A stretch of DNA of 38,682 bases from JBJEFI01 sp051873875 (GTDB lineage Bacteria > Bacillota > Bacilli > Bacillales > Bacillaceae_G). The stretch is taken from contig JBJEFI010000091.1 in the NCBI GenBank assembly GCA_051873875.1, positions 1 to 38,682 of the forward strand, written 5' to 3'. Shown one piece after another: positions 15,605 through 23,846 of this stretch. The notes beneath the pieces were generated by a model. The model was not told where the DNA came from. It ran no database searches and saw nothing but the letters and a program-made list of their open reading frames with translations. Within the stretch, counting starts at the first letter, position 1. Each line of letters opens with the position of its first letter. The translations under genes were made by a program, and so were the position numbers.

Positions 15605-17098
15605 TCATTCCACAAATTCTTTCACAATTTTGACATACTTACGCAGTATCGTTGGTTTTATACCGTATTTTTCTCCAATTACTGCTTGTGTACCAGGAAG
15701 CCCTAATTGTTTTCGTAATATATATTCTAAGGCGCTTGCCCAAGCATTTTGATTCTCGAACCAAACACCTTGTGGCCATAATTGAACAAGTAAATGAAAC
15801 CATAAGAAAATGCAATTTTTTGCTAGCATTTGCTCTGTCTTCGTTTGTTCAAATACTTTGTTGGCCACTAAAAAAGCATCTTCTACTCTTTTTTGTTGAT
15901 TACCCCCACCTGATAAAATCGTAGCAATTGCTTCTGATTCTACATAAGGAAGTAATCTCTCGCAAATAGATGTATCATCCGTTAATCGTGTGTAATAAAA
16001 GAACATCGTTAATTTTTCTGATTCAACAATGTTTCGTTGAAAAACATTCAATAATAGTTCTTCTTTTTCTGCTTGAGTAAGGCTCTCACTTTTTGGTTTT
16101 TGAAAAGCCCATTCGCTTAAATCAGACCAAGGCTCTTTTCCTTCGTGACTTTCACTAGCCATCACAACATGTTTCCAAACGGATTTCGCCAGTTGCATCT
16201 CATCGTTCATAAATGCACAATAAGCTAGCCAATAGTAGAAAGTAAATTCACCTTCATATCCTTTTTGATAAAGAGAATATAACCATTTAAAGGCTAAATC
16301 ATACTCCCCAACAGTTGCCAATGTGCTTCCTAACTTGAAACTTTGATATGGCGAAAAAGGATGAATACCACTTAACATTTGGATTTGTTCATTCAATGCC
16401 TCTTTTTGACCAGCAGCATGAAGAAAAATAAGATAATTACACATTGCATGTAAATTACCTGGATTCTTTTCTAGTACTGTTTCAACCGTATCAAAAGCTG
16501 CTTTCATATCATGCTTATGAAAATAAGCAATTGCTAAATTATTATACGCCACCCAACAAGTAGGAAATTGACGAATAATTTTTTTATATACTTGAATTCC
16601 TTTTTCAATTTTTCTTCCCTGCATAAAGAAAGAAGCTTGATCTAGTAACAATGGTAATTCATCATCTTCTTGTTCATCCGTTAGTTCATCATATACAATA
16701 CATTCGCAAATTGCCTTTGCTTCGCGTAAATATCGTCCTGTTTTTGCTACCTTTATATATTTTTCCGCATATTTTCTCGCTTCAAAATGTTTCCCAATTT
16801 CAAAGCAATTATGTGCCAATAAATAATAGCAGTCTTCATGATTCATATTTTGTTCATAAAGCATTGTATATAATACTTCAAAAGAACGTTGATTGTCTCC
16901 TAGCTGAAACAATACTTGCGCCAATTTTAAGTATGCTTTGTCATTCATTGCGTCTAATGAAATCGCATGCTCTAAGTAAAGCAACGCTCGATTATAGTCA
17001 TGGCGATTACACGCTTGTATCCCTCGTTCGTAAAAAAAAGATGCATCGTTACTATACTCAACAATGTTTCCTATTTGTTCTATTTCATGATTTGACAT
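15605..17098 (-). CDS. yvcD: TPR-repeat protein YvcD
   Basis: A 497-aa soluble protein with tetratricopeptide repeats from about residue 20 to 200 (for example NRALLYLEHAISLDAMNDKAY and KGIQVYKKIIRQFPTCWVAY type units) and a less regular helical C-terminal half, ending in a short helix-turn-helix-like segment (GTQAVIGEKYGIKPTILRKY). The role is unknown; TPR arrays usually bind proteins. I start at ATG 17096-17098, which has GGAGG 5 bases upstream; in-frame ATGs up to 17119 have a poorer site. Its position beside trxB is conserved in bacilli. Confidence 0.88.
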   Translation of the reverse strand: MSNHEIEQIGNIVEYSNDASFFYERGIQACNRHDYNRALLYLEHAISLDAMNDKAYLKLAQVLFQLGDNQRSFEVLYTMLYEQNMNHEDCYYLLAHNCFEIGKHFEARKYAEKYIKVAKTGRYLREAKAICECIVYDELTDEQEDDELPLLLDQASFFMQGRKIEKGIQVYKKIIRQFPTCWVAYNNLAIAYFHKHDMKAAFDTVETVLEKNPGNLHAMCNYLIFLHAAGQKEALNEQIQMLSGIHPFSPYQSFKLGSTLATVGEYDLAFKWLYSLYQKGYEGEFTFYYWLAYCAFMNDEMQLAKSVWKHVVMASESHEGKEPWSDLSEWAFQKPKSESLTQAEKEELLLNVFQRNIVESEKLTMFFYYTRLTDDTSICERLLPYVESEAIATILSGGGNQQKRVEDAFLVANKVFEQTKTEQMLAKNCIFLWFHLLVQLWPQGVWFENQNAWASALEYILRKQLGLPGTQAVIGEKYGIKPTILRKYVKIVKEFVE

Positions 17099-17159
17099 AC
17101 TGTCCTCCATCATATTCATTCCTTTTACGAGTATAGCACATTTTTAATTCAATCATAAA

Positions 17160-17200
17160 GAAAAGGACCTAACTCTAATTAGCTGAGTTAATGTCCTTTT
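17160..17200 (-). terminator. Terminator overlapping the yvoF stop
   Basis: AAAAGGAC-N3-AACTC and GAGTT-N3-GTCCTTTT arms (17161-17175/17185-17200) form an imperfect stem followed by CTTTAT on the minus strand. The yvoF TAG (17175-17177) lies within it. Confidence 0.75.
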
Positions 17201-17696
17201 CTAAAGAAGTATCTGCTTTTTCTCGAATAAGAACCATTGGATTTCCTCCAACAAAAGCACCTGCTGGAACATCTTTATGTACAAGTGTACAAGCAGAAAC
17301 GACAGCGCCATCTCCAATTGTTACACCTGGCAAGATTGTCGTATTGGCACCAATTAATACGTTGTTACCAATGGTTACTTCCCCTAATCGATACTCATTA
17401 ATCAAATACTCATGAGCCAAAATAGTCGTATTATAGCCAATGATTGTATTATTTCCAATCGTAATATACTCTGGAAACATCGTATCTGGCATTACCATTA
17501 AAGCTAACGCCGTCTCTTTTCCAATTTTCATCTTTAAAAAAGTACGATATATCCAATTCTTTACTGGTATCCATGGCGTATAACGACCAATTTGAATAAA
17601 AATAAAGCATTTCATTACTTTCCAAAAGGAAACGGTTCGATAAATTTGATATAGAGAATTGCTTCCCTCCACCTTATACCTCTTTGTTTTACGCAA
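17175..17696 (-). CDS. yvoF: Left-handed beta-helix acyltransferase YvoF
   Basis: A 173-aa acyltransferase with hexapeptide repeats (ITIGNNTIIGYNTTI, VTIGNNVLIGANTTILPGVTI and VVSACTLVHKDVPAGAFVGGNP) that fold into a left-handed beta helix; such enzymes use acetyl- or acyl-CoA and act as trimers. The acceptor is unknown. The start is TTG at 17694-17696 with GGAG 8 bases upstream, two bases after ppaX, so it belongs to the hprK-lgt-ppaX-yvoF operon. In B. subtilis the his operon follows here; in this genome a terminator and yvcD follow directly. Confidence 0.9.
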   Translation of the reverse strand: MRKTKRYKVEGSNSLYQIYRTVSFWKVMKCFIFIQIGRYTPWIPVKNWIYRTFLKMKIGKETALALMVMPDTMFPEYITIGNNTIIGYNTTILAHEYLINEYRLGEVTIGNNVLIGANTTILPGVTIGDGAVVSACTLVHKDVPAGAFVGGNPMVLIREKADTSLEKDINSAN

Positions 17697-17698
17697 GC

Positions 17699-18340
17699 TT
17701 ATATCTCCTCTAAAATCGTAATCAAATCATGCATGGAATGAAGGATGTAATCCGGTTCAAATGATTGTAAGTAGTCGATTCCTTTTAATGCCCATGCAAC
17801 ACCTGCCGTTTTTACTCCTGCATTTTTTCCCGCTAAAATATCATGGTGATTATCACCAACCATCATTGCTTGATGTGGCTGTGAATCTAATAATGATAAT
17901 GCATGGTAAATTGGCTCTGGATGAGGTTTTGCATTTTCTACGTCATCCAATGTCACAACTACATCAAAAAATGACGTCAATTTCGTTAAATCTAATCCCA
18001 TGTTTACGACCGGTTGCATCTTTGTCGTTACAATTCCTAATTTATATCCTTTTTCTTTTAACTGTGCAATTGCATCGTATACTGTTTCAAAGATTGTTAC
18101 GTACTCGTCGTGTTTTTCAATATTATAAGCACGATATGCTTGAATCATTTCATCAGCACGACTTTCATCAATACTTGTAAATGTTTCACGTAAACTAGGT
18201 CCAATAAAATGTACTACATCTTCTCGTTTATACTTCTCTGGATAATAGTTGCCTAATGTATGTAAAAACGTTTGAATGATTAATTCATTCGTATCAATTA
18301 ATGTTCCATCTAAATCAAATAAAATTGTGTTTACTTTCAT
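17699..18340 (-). CDS. ppaX: Pyrophosphatase PpaX (HAD family)
   Basis: PpaX hydrolyses the pyrophosphate released when HprK dephosphorylates P-Ser-HPr. The 213-aa protein has the HAD motifs: I LFDLDGTLIDTNELI (nucleophile D9 and D11), II GIVTTK, III K in NAKPHPEPI, IV MVGDNHHDI. Its place directly after hprK-lgt separates it from general phosphoglycolate phosphatases. An AAGGAG ribosome site precedes the ATG, 10 bases after lgt. Confidence 0.94.
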   Translation of the reverse strand: MKVNTILFDLDGTLIDTNELIIQTFLHTLGNYYPEKYKREDVVHFIGPSLRETFTSIDESRADEMIQAYRAYNIEKHDEYVTIFETVYDAIAQLKEKGYKLGIVTTKMQPVVNMGLDLTKLTSFFDVVVTLDDVENAKPHPEPIYHALSLLDSQPHQAMMVGDNHHDILAGKNAGVKTAGVAWALKGIDYLQSFEPDYILHSMHDLITILEEI

Positions 18341-18350
18341 GATGTACTCC

Positions 18351-19169
18351 TTACATTTCTAAATAACGCTCTGTTGCATATCCCTTCGTTCTTCTAAAGA
18401 TGATTGCTCCAATTGCTCCTACAAATAAGATAATTGACATTACTTGTGCCATACGTAAATCTGTACCTGCAATCATTAAACTATCTGTACGCAATCCTTC
18501 AATAAAGAAACGACCGAATGAATACCAAGCTAAATATGTTAAGAAAATTTCACCACGACGTACATTTACACGACGTAATGATAATAAGATAATAACCCCA
18601 ATTAAATTCCATATAGATTCATATAAGAAGGTCGGATGATAGTAAGTGCCATTTATATACATTTGGTTCACAATAAAATCTGGCAAATGAAGTGTGTTCT
18701 CTAAGAAAGATCTCGTTACCTCATCACCATGAGCTTCTTGGTTCATGAAATTACCCCAACGTCCAATTGCTTGTCCTAATAATAAGCTTGGTGCTGCAAT
18801 ATCTGCTAATTTCCAAAAAGATAAATTACGAACTTTCGCATATACAATTCCTGTTACGAAAGCACCAATTAACGCACCATGAATGGCAATGCCACCTTCC
18901 CATATTTTAAACATATCTGCTGGGTTATCTTTATAGTGATTAAAGTTAAATAAAACGTAATAAATACGTGCACAAATAATCGCGATTGGAGCTGCAAATA
19001 AAATTAAATCCACAAATGTATCCTTCGGTAATCCGCGACGATTTCCTTCACGAATTGCCAAATACAATCCTAACAGTAGCCCTATACCGATAATTAAACC
19101 GTACCAGTAAATTGTAAATGGACCAAAAGAAAGTGCCACTCGATCCAAAGGCTGAATAGATGCTAGCAT
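18351..19169 (-). CDS. lgt: Prolipoprotein diacylglyceryl transferase
   Basis: An integral membrane enzyme that moves diacylglycerol from phosphatidylglycerol to the lipobox Cys of prolipoproteins, the first step of lipoprotein maturation. The 272-aa protein has about seven hydrophobic spans, the conserved GGIAIHGALIGA segment with the essential His, and the Lgt signature GRWGNFMNQEAHGDEV, then GRFFIEGLRTDSL. It lies between hprK and ppaX in the conserved operon, 24 bases after hprK. Confidence 0.97.
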   Translation of the reverse strand: MLASIQPLDRVALSFGPFTIYWYGLIIGIGLLLGLYLAIREGNRRGLPKDTFVDLILFAAPIAIICARIYYVLFNFNHYKDNPADMFKIWEGGIAIHGALIGAFVTGIVYAKVRNLSFWKLADIAAPSLLLGQAIGRWGNFMNQEAHGDEVTRSFLENTLHLPDFIVNQMYINGTYYHPTFLYESIWNLIGVIILLSLRRVNVRRGEIFLTYLAWYSFGRFFIEGLRTDSLMIAGTDLRMAQVMSIILFVGAIGAIIFRRTKGYATERYLEM

Positions 19170-19193
19170 ATTTTTTCTTCCTCTCCCTCTCTA

Positions 19194-20132
19194 TTAAAAT
19201 AAATCCTCATTTCTTCCTACCATTGTAGCTTGAGATAGTTTTTGAGCAAATTGCTGAGCTGCATTCATTCCCATTCGTTTTAAACGGAAATTCATCGCTG
19301 CTACTTCAATAATAACAGCTAAGTTACGACCAGGGCGAACAGGAAGTGTTATTTTTGTAATATTCGTATCAATAATTCGAATTTTATCTTCATCTAATCC
19401 TAAACGATCATAATTCTTCTTCGAATCCCAACTTTCTAAATGAATGTTTAAGGAAATCTTTTTGCTATTTAAAACTGAACCAGCACCAAATAATGTCATG
19501 ACATTAATAATGCCTAGACCACGAATTTCAAGTAAGTGTTCAATTAGCTCCGGAGATGAACCAACTAATGTATCCTCATCTTCTTGGCGAATTTCAACAC
19601 TATCATCTGCAACAAGGCGATGTCCTCTTTTGACAATTTCTAGTGCTGTTTCACTTTTCCCAACGCCACTATTACCTGTAATTAACACACCAACACCGTA
19701 AATATCAACAAGTACACCATGCATTGCTGTTGTTGGCGCTAACATTCTCTCTAAATAATTCGTTAAATGACTACTAAAACGAGTTGTTACCATTGCTGAT
19801 TTCAAAATAGGTACACCTGATTCATTCGATAAGCGAATCATATCTTGTGGAACATCAATATCACGTGTAATAACCATACAAGGCGTTTCATCTGTAAATA
19901 ACGAAGCTAATCGTTTTTGACGTTGTTCTTCTTCTAATTTTTCAATGAATGTTAGCTCTGTTCTTCCAAAAATCTGAACACGATCGTTTGGATAATAATC
20001 AAAATAGCCAGCTAACTCAATACCCGGACGAGACAAATCTGCTGTTTCAATCACACGATTTAATCCATTTTCTCCACTTGCTATTTTTAAATCAAAATGA
20101 GCTACTAAATCTTTTACACGAACCTTTGGCAC
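19194..20132 (-). CDS. hprK: HPr kinase/phosphorylase
   Basis: HprK phosphorylates Ser46 of HPr and Crh with ATP when fructose-1,6-bisphosphate is high and removes it by phosphorolysis. The 312-aa protein has a variable N-terminal domain, catalytic H138 (TAMHGVLVD), Walker A GNSGVGKS (153-160), and the family signature around EIRGLGIINV plus the C-terminal KLPVRPGRNLAVIIEVAA-like segment (seen as ITLPVRPGRN). The start is GTG at 20130-20132 with GGAGG 7 bases upstream. It heads the hprK-lgt-ppaX-yvoF operon. Confidence 0.97.
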   Translation of the reverse strand: MPKVRVKDLVAHFDLKIASGENGLNRVIETADLSRPGIELAGYFDYYPNDRVQIFGRTELTFIEKLEEEQRQKRLASLFTDETPCMVITRDIDVPQDMIRLSNESGVPILKSAMVTTRFSSHLTNYLERMLAPTTAMHGVLVDIYGVGVLITGNSGVGKSETALEIVKRGHRLVADDSVEIRQEDEDTLVGSSPELIEHLLEIRGLGIINVMTLFGAGSVLNSKKISLNIHLESWDSKKNYDRLGLDEDKIRIIDTNITKITLPVRPGRNLAVIIEVAAMNFRLKRMGMNAAQQFAQKLSQATMVGRNEDLF

Positions 20133-20215
20133 ACTATTACCTCCATTAATAAAGTAAAACTTTTTTATGACATTTACACCTTTTGTATACGCTCTATTTC
20201 AAATTAACCCCAATG

Positions 20216-20266
20216 AAAAAACGTAGGGACGAACTACACGATTGCTAGCGAAAAACACCTAGCAAT
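20216..20266 (-). terminator. Tandem hairpins after yvlD, likely terminator
   Basis: A perfect 8-bp stem ATTGCTAG/CTAGCAAT (20241-20248/20259-20266) is followed on the minus strand by a short stem GTAG/CTAC (extended by two wobble pairs) and then TTTTTT (20216-20221). It sits between yvlD and hprK. The second stem is weak. Confidence 0.5.
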
Positions 20267-20290
20267 ACTAATAATCGCCCCCTTCGTTTC

Positions 20291-20647
20291 CTATTTATAA
20301 AATCGATCTAAAATGCCTTTTTGTAGCACCATATTAAAGAATGAAATAATAATGGATGCCCAAATTGCTGCTCCAAAGCCGTTTACGTTAAAAGCTGCCC
20401 CCATTACAGCATCAGCTATTAATAACGTAATTCCATTCACAACAAATAAAAATAATCCTAATGTTAAAAATGTAACTGGTAATGTAATTAATACTAAAAT
20501 TGGCTTTACAATTACATTTAATACAGAAATAACAATACTTGTTAATAAGACAGCTGAAATTGATTTTTCAATATGAACGCTATCTAATAAACCAGCTACG
20601 GCTAATAGGACAAAGCAATTTAAAATTAAAGACCAAAACCATCGCAC
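20291..20647 (-). CDS. yvlD: Phage-holin family membrane protein YvlD
   Basis: A 118-aa protein with four hydrophobic spans (LILNCFVLLAVAGLL, ISAVLLTSIVISVLNVIV, LITLPVTFLTLGLFLFVVNG, FGAAIWASIIISFFNMVL), the layout of the DUF360/phage_holin_4_2 family. Function is unknown; in B. subtilis it belongs to the yvlABCD envelope-stress operon. I start at GTG 20645-20647 (VRWFWS), which has AAGGAGAGG about 9 bases upstream inside yvlC; the longer frame to 20689 would overlap yvlC and has no ribosome site. It begins one base after the yvlC stop, so coupling is likely. Confidence 0.9.
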   Translation of the reverse strand: MRWFWSLILNCFVLLAVAGLLDSVHIEKSISAVLLTSIVISVLNVIVKPILVLITLPVTFLTLGLFLFVVNGITLLIADAVMGAAFNVNGFGAAIWASIIISFFNMVLQKGILDRFYK

Positions 20648-20648
20648 T

Positions 20649-20843
20649 TTAAAAATCCTCTCCTTCAGGCATAATGAATATGCAGGCAATATAAATAATA
20701 CCTAAAATACCTACTCCTAAAAAGAAGGCAGCTACAGCAATAATACGTAAAATCGTAACATCAATTCCTGTATATTCAGATACACCACCAATAACACCAG
20801 CAATCATTCTTTTTTCTCTCGAACGATATAGTTTTTTATTCAT
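20649..20843 (-). CDS. yvlC: PspC-domain protein YvlC
   Basis: A 64-aa PspC protein: KKLYRSREKRMIAGVIGGVSE (basic, then the AGVIGGVSEYTGID motif) and one hydrophobic span IIAVAAFFLGVGILGIIYIACIF. PspC proteins sit in the membrane and respond to envelope stress. I use ATG 20841-20843 with GAGGTG 6 bases upstream; a GTG three codons earlier has no suitable site. The YvlA and YvlB partners of B. subtilis are absent here. A TATGTATACATA palindrome (20869-20880) lies 25 bases upstream and may be an operator. Confidence 0.92.
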   Translation of the reverse strand: MNKKLYRSREKRMIAGVIGGVSEYTGIDVTILRIIAVAAFFLGVGILGIIYIACIFIMPEGEDF

Positions 20844-20968
20844 TTTTCTCACCTCTTCCCTCTTTTATTATGTATACATACTTTATACACTTTAAAACAT
20901 TCTAACGAATGGCTTTCAAATAAATCTACTACCCATTAACCCTTTATTCAATTTTATCATTGCTATAA

Positions 20969-23836
20969 CTAGATTGTAGTCATACTTGCTAACTGCTCCT
21001 TCGTACGTAAAGTATCTCGTTCTATGATAGCACGAAGATATCTTGCTGTATGTGACTTTTCTTCGAACATCACCTCTTCAGGTTTACCGGTTGCAACGAT
21101 AGTTCCACCTTTATCGCCACCCTCTGGACCTAAATCAATAATATAATCTGCTGTCTTAATCACATCTAAATTATGTTCAATAACAAGTACTGTATCTCCA
21201 TTATCAACCAAACGTTGTAAAACAACAAGTAATCTTGAAATATCATCTACATGTAATCCTGTTGTTGGTTCATCTAAAATATAAAGGGTGCGACCATTAG
21301 AACGACGATGTAATTCAGAAGCTAACTTCACACGTTGGGCTTCCCCACCTGATAAAGTTGTTGCTGGTTGCCCTAACTTAATATAGCCTAATCCAACATC
21401 CGCAATCGTTTGAAGCTTACGCTTAATCTTTGGAATGTTCTCAAAAAATGTTAGTCCATCTTCTATCGTCATATCTAAAACATCCGCAATGTTCTTATCT
21501 TTATATTTTACTTCTAATGTTTCTCGATTATAACGTTTTCCATGACATACTTCACAAGGTACATACACATCTGGTAAAAAGTGCATTTCAATTTTGATAA
21601 TACCATCTCCACGGCATGCCTCACAACGTCCACCTTTTACATTAAAACTAAAACGACCTTTTTTATAGCCTCGTATTTTGGACTCATTTGTGGAAGCAAA
21701 CACATCACGAATATCATCAAATACACCTGTATATGTAGCTGGGTTCGAACGTGGTGTTCGACCAATTGGTGATTGGTCAATATCAATCACTTTCTCTAAA
21801 TGTTCGATTCCTTTTATTTCTTTATGCGCACCAGGTTTATCTTTCGCTCGATGTAATTTTTGTGCCAATGATTTATATAAAATCTCATTAATTAATGTAC
21901 TTTTTCCTGAACCTGATACACCTGTTACAGCTGTAAATGTTCCTAAGGGAATAGAGACTTTAACATTTTTTAAATTATTTTCTTTTGCTCCAATAACAGA
22001 AAGAGAACGGCCATCTCCTTCTCGTCTTTCTAACGGAATTGGAATAAATTTTTCTCCTGATAAGTATTGTCCTGTTAATGACTGCTTATTTTTCATTACT
22101 TCTGCTGGTGTACCAGCCGCAATGACTTGTCCACCATGAACCCCTGCGCCTGGTCCAATGTCAATTAAATAATCAGCCTCAAGCATTGTATCTTCATCAT
22201 GCTCAACGACAATTAATGTATTTCCTAAATCACGCATGCTTTTTAATGTACCGATTAGACGGTCATTATCACGCTGATGTAAACCAATGGATGGTTCATC
22301 TAAAATATATAAAACACCTGTTAACCTTGACCCAATTTGAGTTGCTAAGCGAATACGTTGCGCTTCTCCACCTGAAAGGGTTCCTGCCGCTCGACTTAAT
22401 GTTAAATAATCTAAGCCAACATTCACTAAAAAACCTAATCTTTCTTCAATTTCACGTAAAATCATGTGGGCAATCTTTTGCTTCTTCTCTGTTAATTGCA
22501 AATTGGCAAAGAATTCATTTGCTTCAGAGATAGAATAATCCGTTACTTCCCCAATATGTTTATCTCCGATAAAAACCGCTAAGCTTTCTGGCTTCAAGCG
22601 ATTTCCCTTACAGCTTGGGCAATGTTGCTGTGCCATATATTTTTCAATCATTTCCCGAACATAATCAGAAGACGTTTCACGGTAACGACGCTCTAAGTTT
22701 GGAATAACCCCTTCAAATGGTGTATTCATTTCTCGAACTTGTCCAAACTCATTTTCATAACGAAAATAAATTAACTCTTTTCCACTACCATACAATATTT
22801 TTTCCATTTGTTCTTTTGGAATATCTTTTACGGGTGTATCCATATCAATTCCATAATGGGTACATACAGCTTTTAATAAAGATGGATAGTATTGTGAAGA
22901 AGAGGGTTCCCATGGTGCAATCGCATTCTCATTTAAGCTTAATTCCCAATTTGGAATAACAAGCTCTTTGTCTACTTCTAGCTTAACGCCAATCCCATCA
23001 CAAGTAGGACATGCCCCAAATGGACTATTAAAAGAAAACATGCGTGGCTCTAATTCACCAATGGAAAATCCGCAAATTGGACATGCATGATGTTCACTAA
23101 AAAGAAGTTCTTCTTCGCCAATAACATCAACTAAAACTCTTCCTTCCCCAAGTTTTAATGCTGCTTCTAATGAATCAGCTAGACGAGAAGCAATTCCTTC
23201 CTTCACAATAACTCGATCGATAATTACTTCAATGCTATGTTTTTTGTTCTTATCAAGTACTATTTCTTCGTCTACTTCTCGCATTTCTCCATCAACACGA
23301 ACGCGAACATATCCTTGTTTTTTAATCTCCTCTAATACTTTTACATGTGTACCTTTACGCCCTTGTACAAGTGGCGCAAGAATTTGCATTTTTGTTCGTT
23401 CTGGATATTCTAAAATACGATCCACCATTTGTTCAATTGTTTGTGACACAATTTCAACGCCATGCTTTGGACAGATTGGTGTTCCAATTCGCGCATAAAG
23501 TAAGCGTAAATAATCATAAATCTCTGTTACTGTACCAACAGTAGAACGTGGATTTCGACTTGTTGTCTTTTGGTCAATTGAAATTGCTGGAGATAAACCT
23601 TCAATAGCATCTACATCTGGTTTATCCATTTGCCCTAAAAACTGTCGTGCATAAGCAGAAAGAGATTCTACATAACGTCTTTGCCCTTCTGCATAAATCG
23701 TATCAAAAGCCAATGATGATTTCCCAGAACCAGATAAGCCTGTTACAACAACAAGCTTATCTCGTGGGATAACAACATCAATATTTTTTAAATTATGGGC
23801 TCTAGCACCCTTGACGATAATTTTATCCATTACCAT
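20969..23836 (-). CDS. uvrA: Excinuclease ABC subunit A
   Basis: Damage-sensing ATPase of nucleotide excision repair; a UvrA2 dimer loads UvrB on DNA. The 955-aa protein has two ABC modules: Walker A GLSGSGKSS (33-41) and GVSGSGKST, signatures LSGGEAQRIRL and LSGGEAQRVKL, and Walker B ILDEPSIGLH and ILDEPTTGLH. Zinc-binding Cys pairs are visible (CPICGFS with GACPTC; CEACRGDG with CEVCHGKRY). The ATG at 23836 has GAGGG 7 bases upstream; it begins 10 bases after uvrB, so both form one SOS operon. Confidence 0.98.
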   Translation of the reverse strand: MVMDKIIVKGARAHNLKNIDVVIPRDKLVVVTGLSGSGKSSLAFDTIYAEGQRRYVESLSAYARQFLGQMDKPDVDAIEGLSPAISIDQKTTSRNPRSTVGTVTEIYDYLRLLYARIGTPICPKHGVEIVSQTIEQMVDRILEYPERTKMQILAPLVQGRKGTHVKVLEEIKKQGYVRVRVDGEMREVDEEIVLDKNKKHSIEVIIDRVIVKEGIASRLADSLEAALKLGEGRVLVDVIGEEELLFSEHHACPICGFSIGELEPRMFSFNSPFGACPTCDGIGVKLEVDKELVIPNWELSLNENAIAPWEPSSSQYYPSLLKAVCTHYGIDMDTPVKDIPKEQMEKILYGSGKELIYFRYENEFGQVREMNTPFEGVIPNLERRYRETSSDYVREMIEKYMAQQHCPSCKGNRLKPESLAVFIGDKHIGEVTDYSISEANEFFANLQLTEKKQKIAHMILREIEERLGFLVNVGLDYLTLSRAAGTLSGGEAQRIRLATQIGSRLTGVLYILDEPSIGLHQRDNDRLIGTLKSMRDLGNTLIVVEHDEDTMLEADYLIDIGPGAGVHGGQVIAAGTPAEVMKNKQSLTGQYLSGEKFIPIPLERREGDGRSLSVIGAKENNLKNVKVSIPLGTFTAVTGVSGSGKSTLINEILYKSLAQKLHRAKDKPGAHKEIKGIEHLEKVIDIDQSPIGRTPRSNPATYTGVFDDIRDVFASTNESKIRGYKKGRFSFNVKGGRCEACRGDGIIKIEMHFLPDVYVPCEVCHGKRYNRETLEVKYKDKNIADVLDMTIEDGLTFFENIPKIKRKLQTIADVGLGYIKLGQPATTLSGGEAQRVKLASELHRRSNGRTLYILDEPTTGLHVDDISRLLVVLQRLVDNGDTVLVIEHNLDVIKTADYIIDLGPEGGDKGGTIVATGKPEEVMFEEKSHTARYLRAIIERDTLRTKEQLASMTTI

Positions 23837-23846
23837 TTATATGCCC

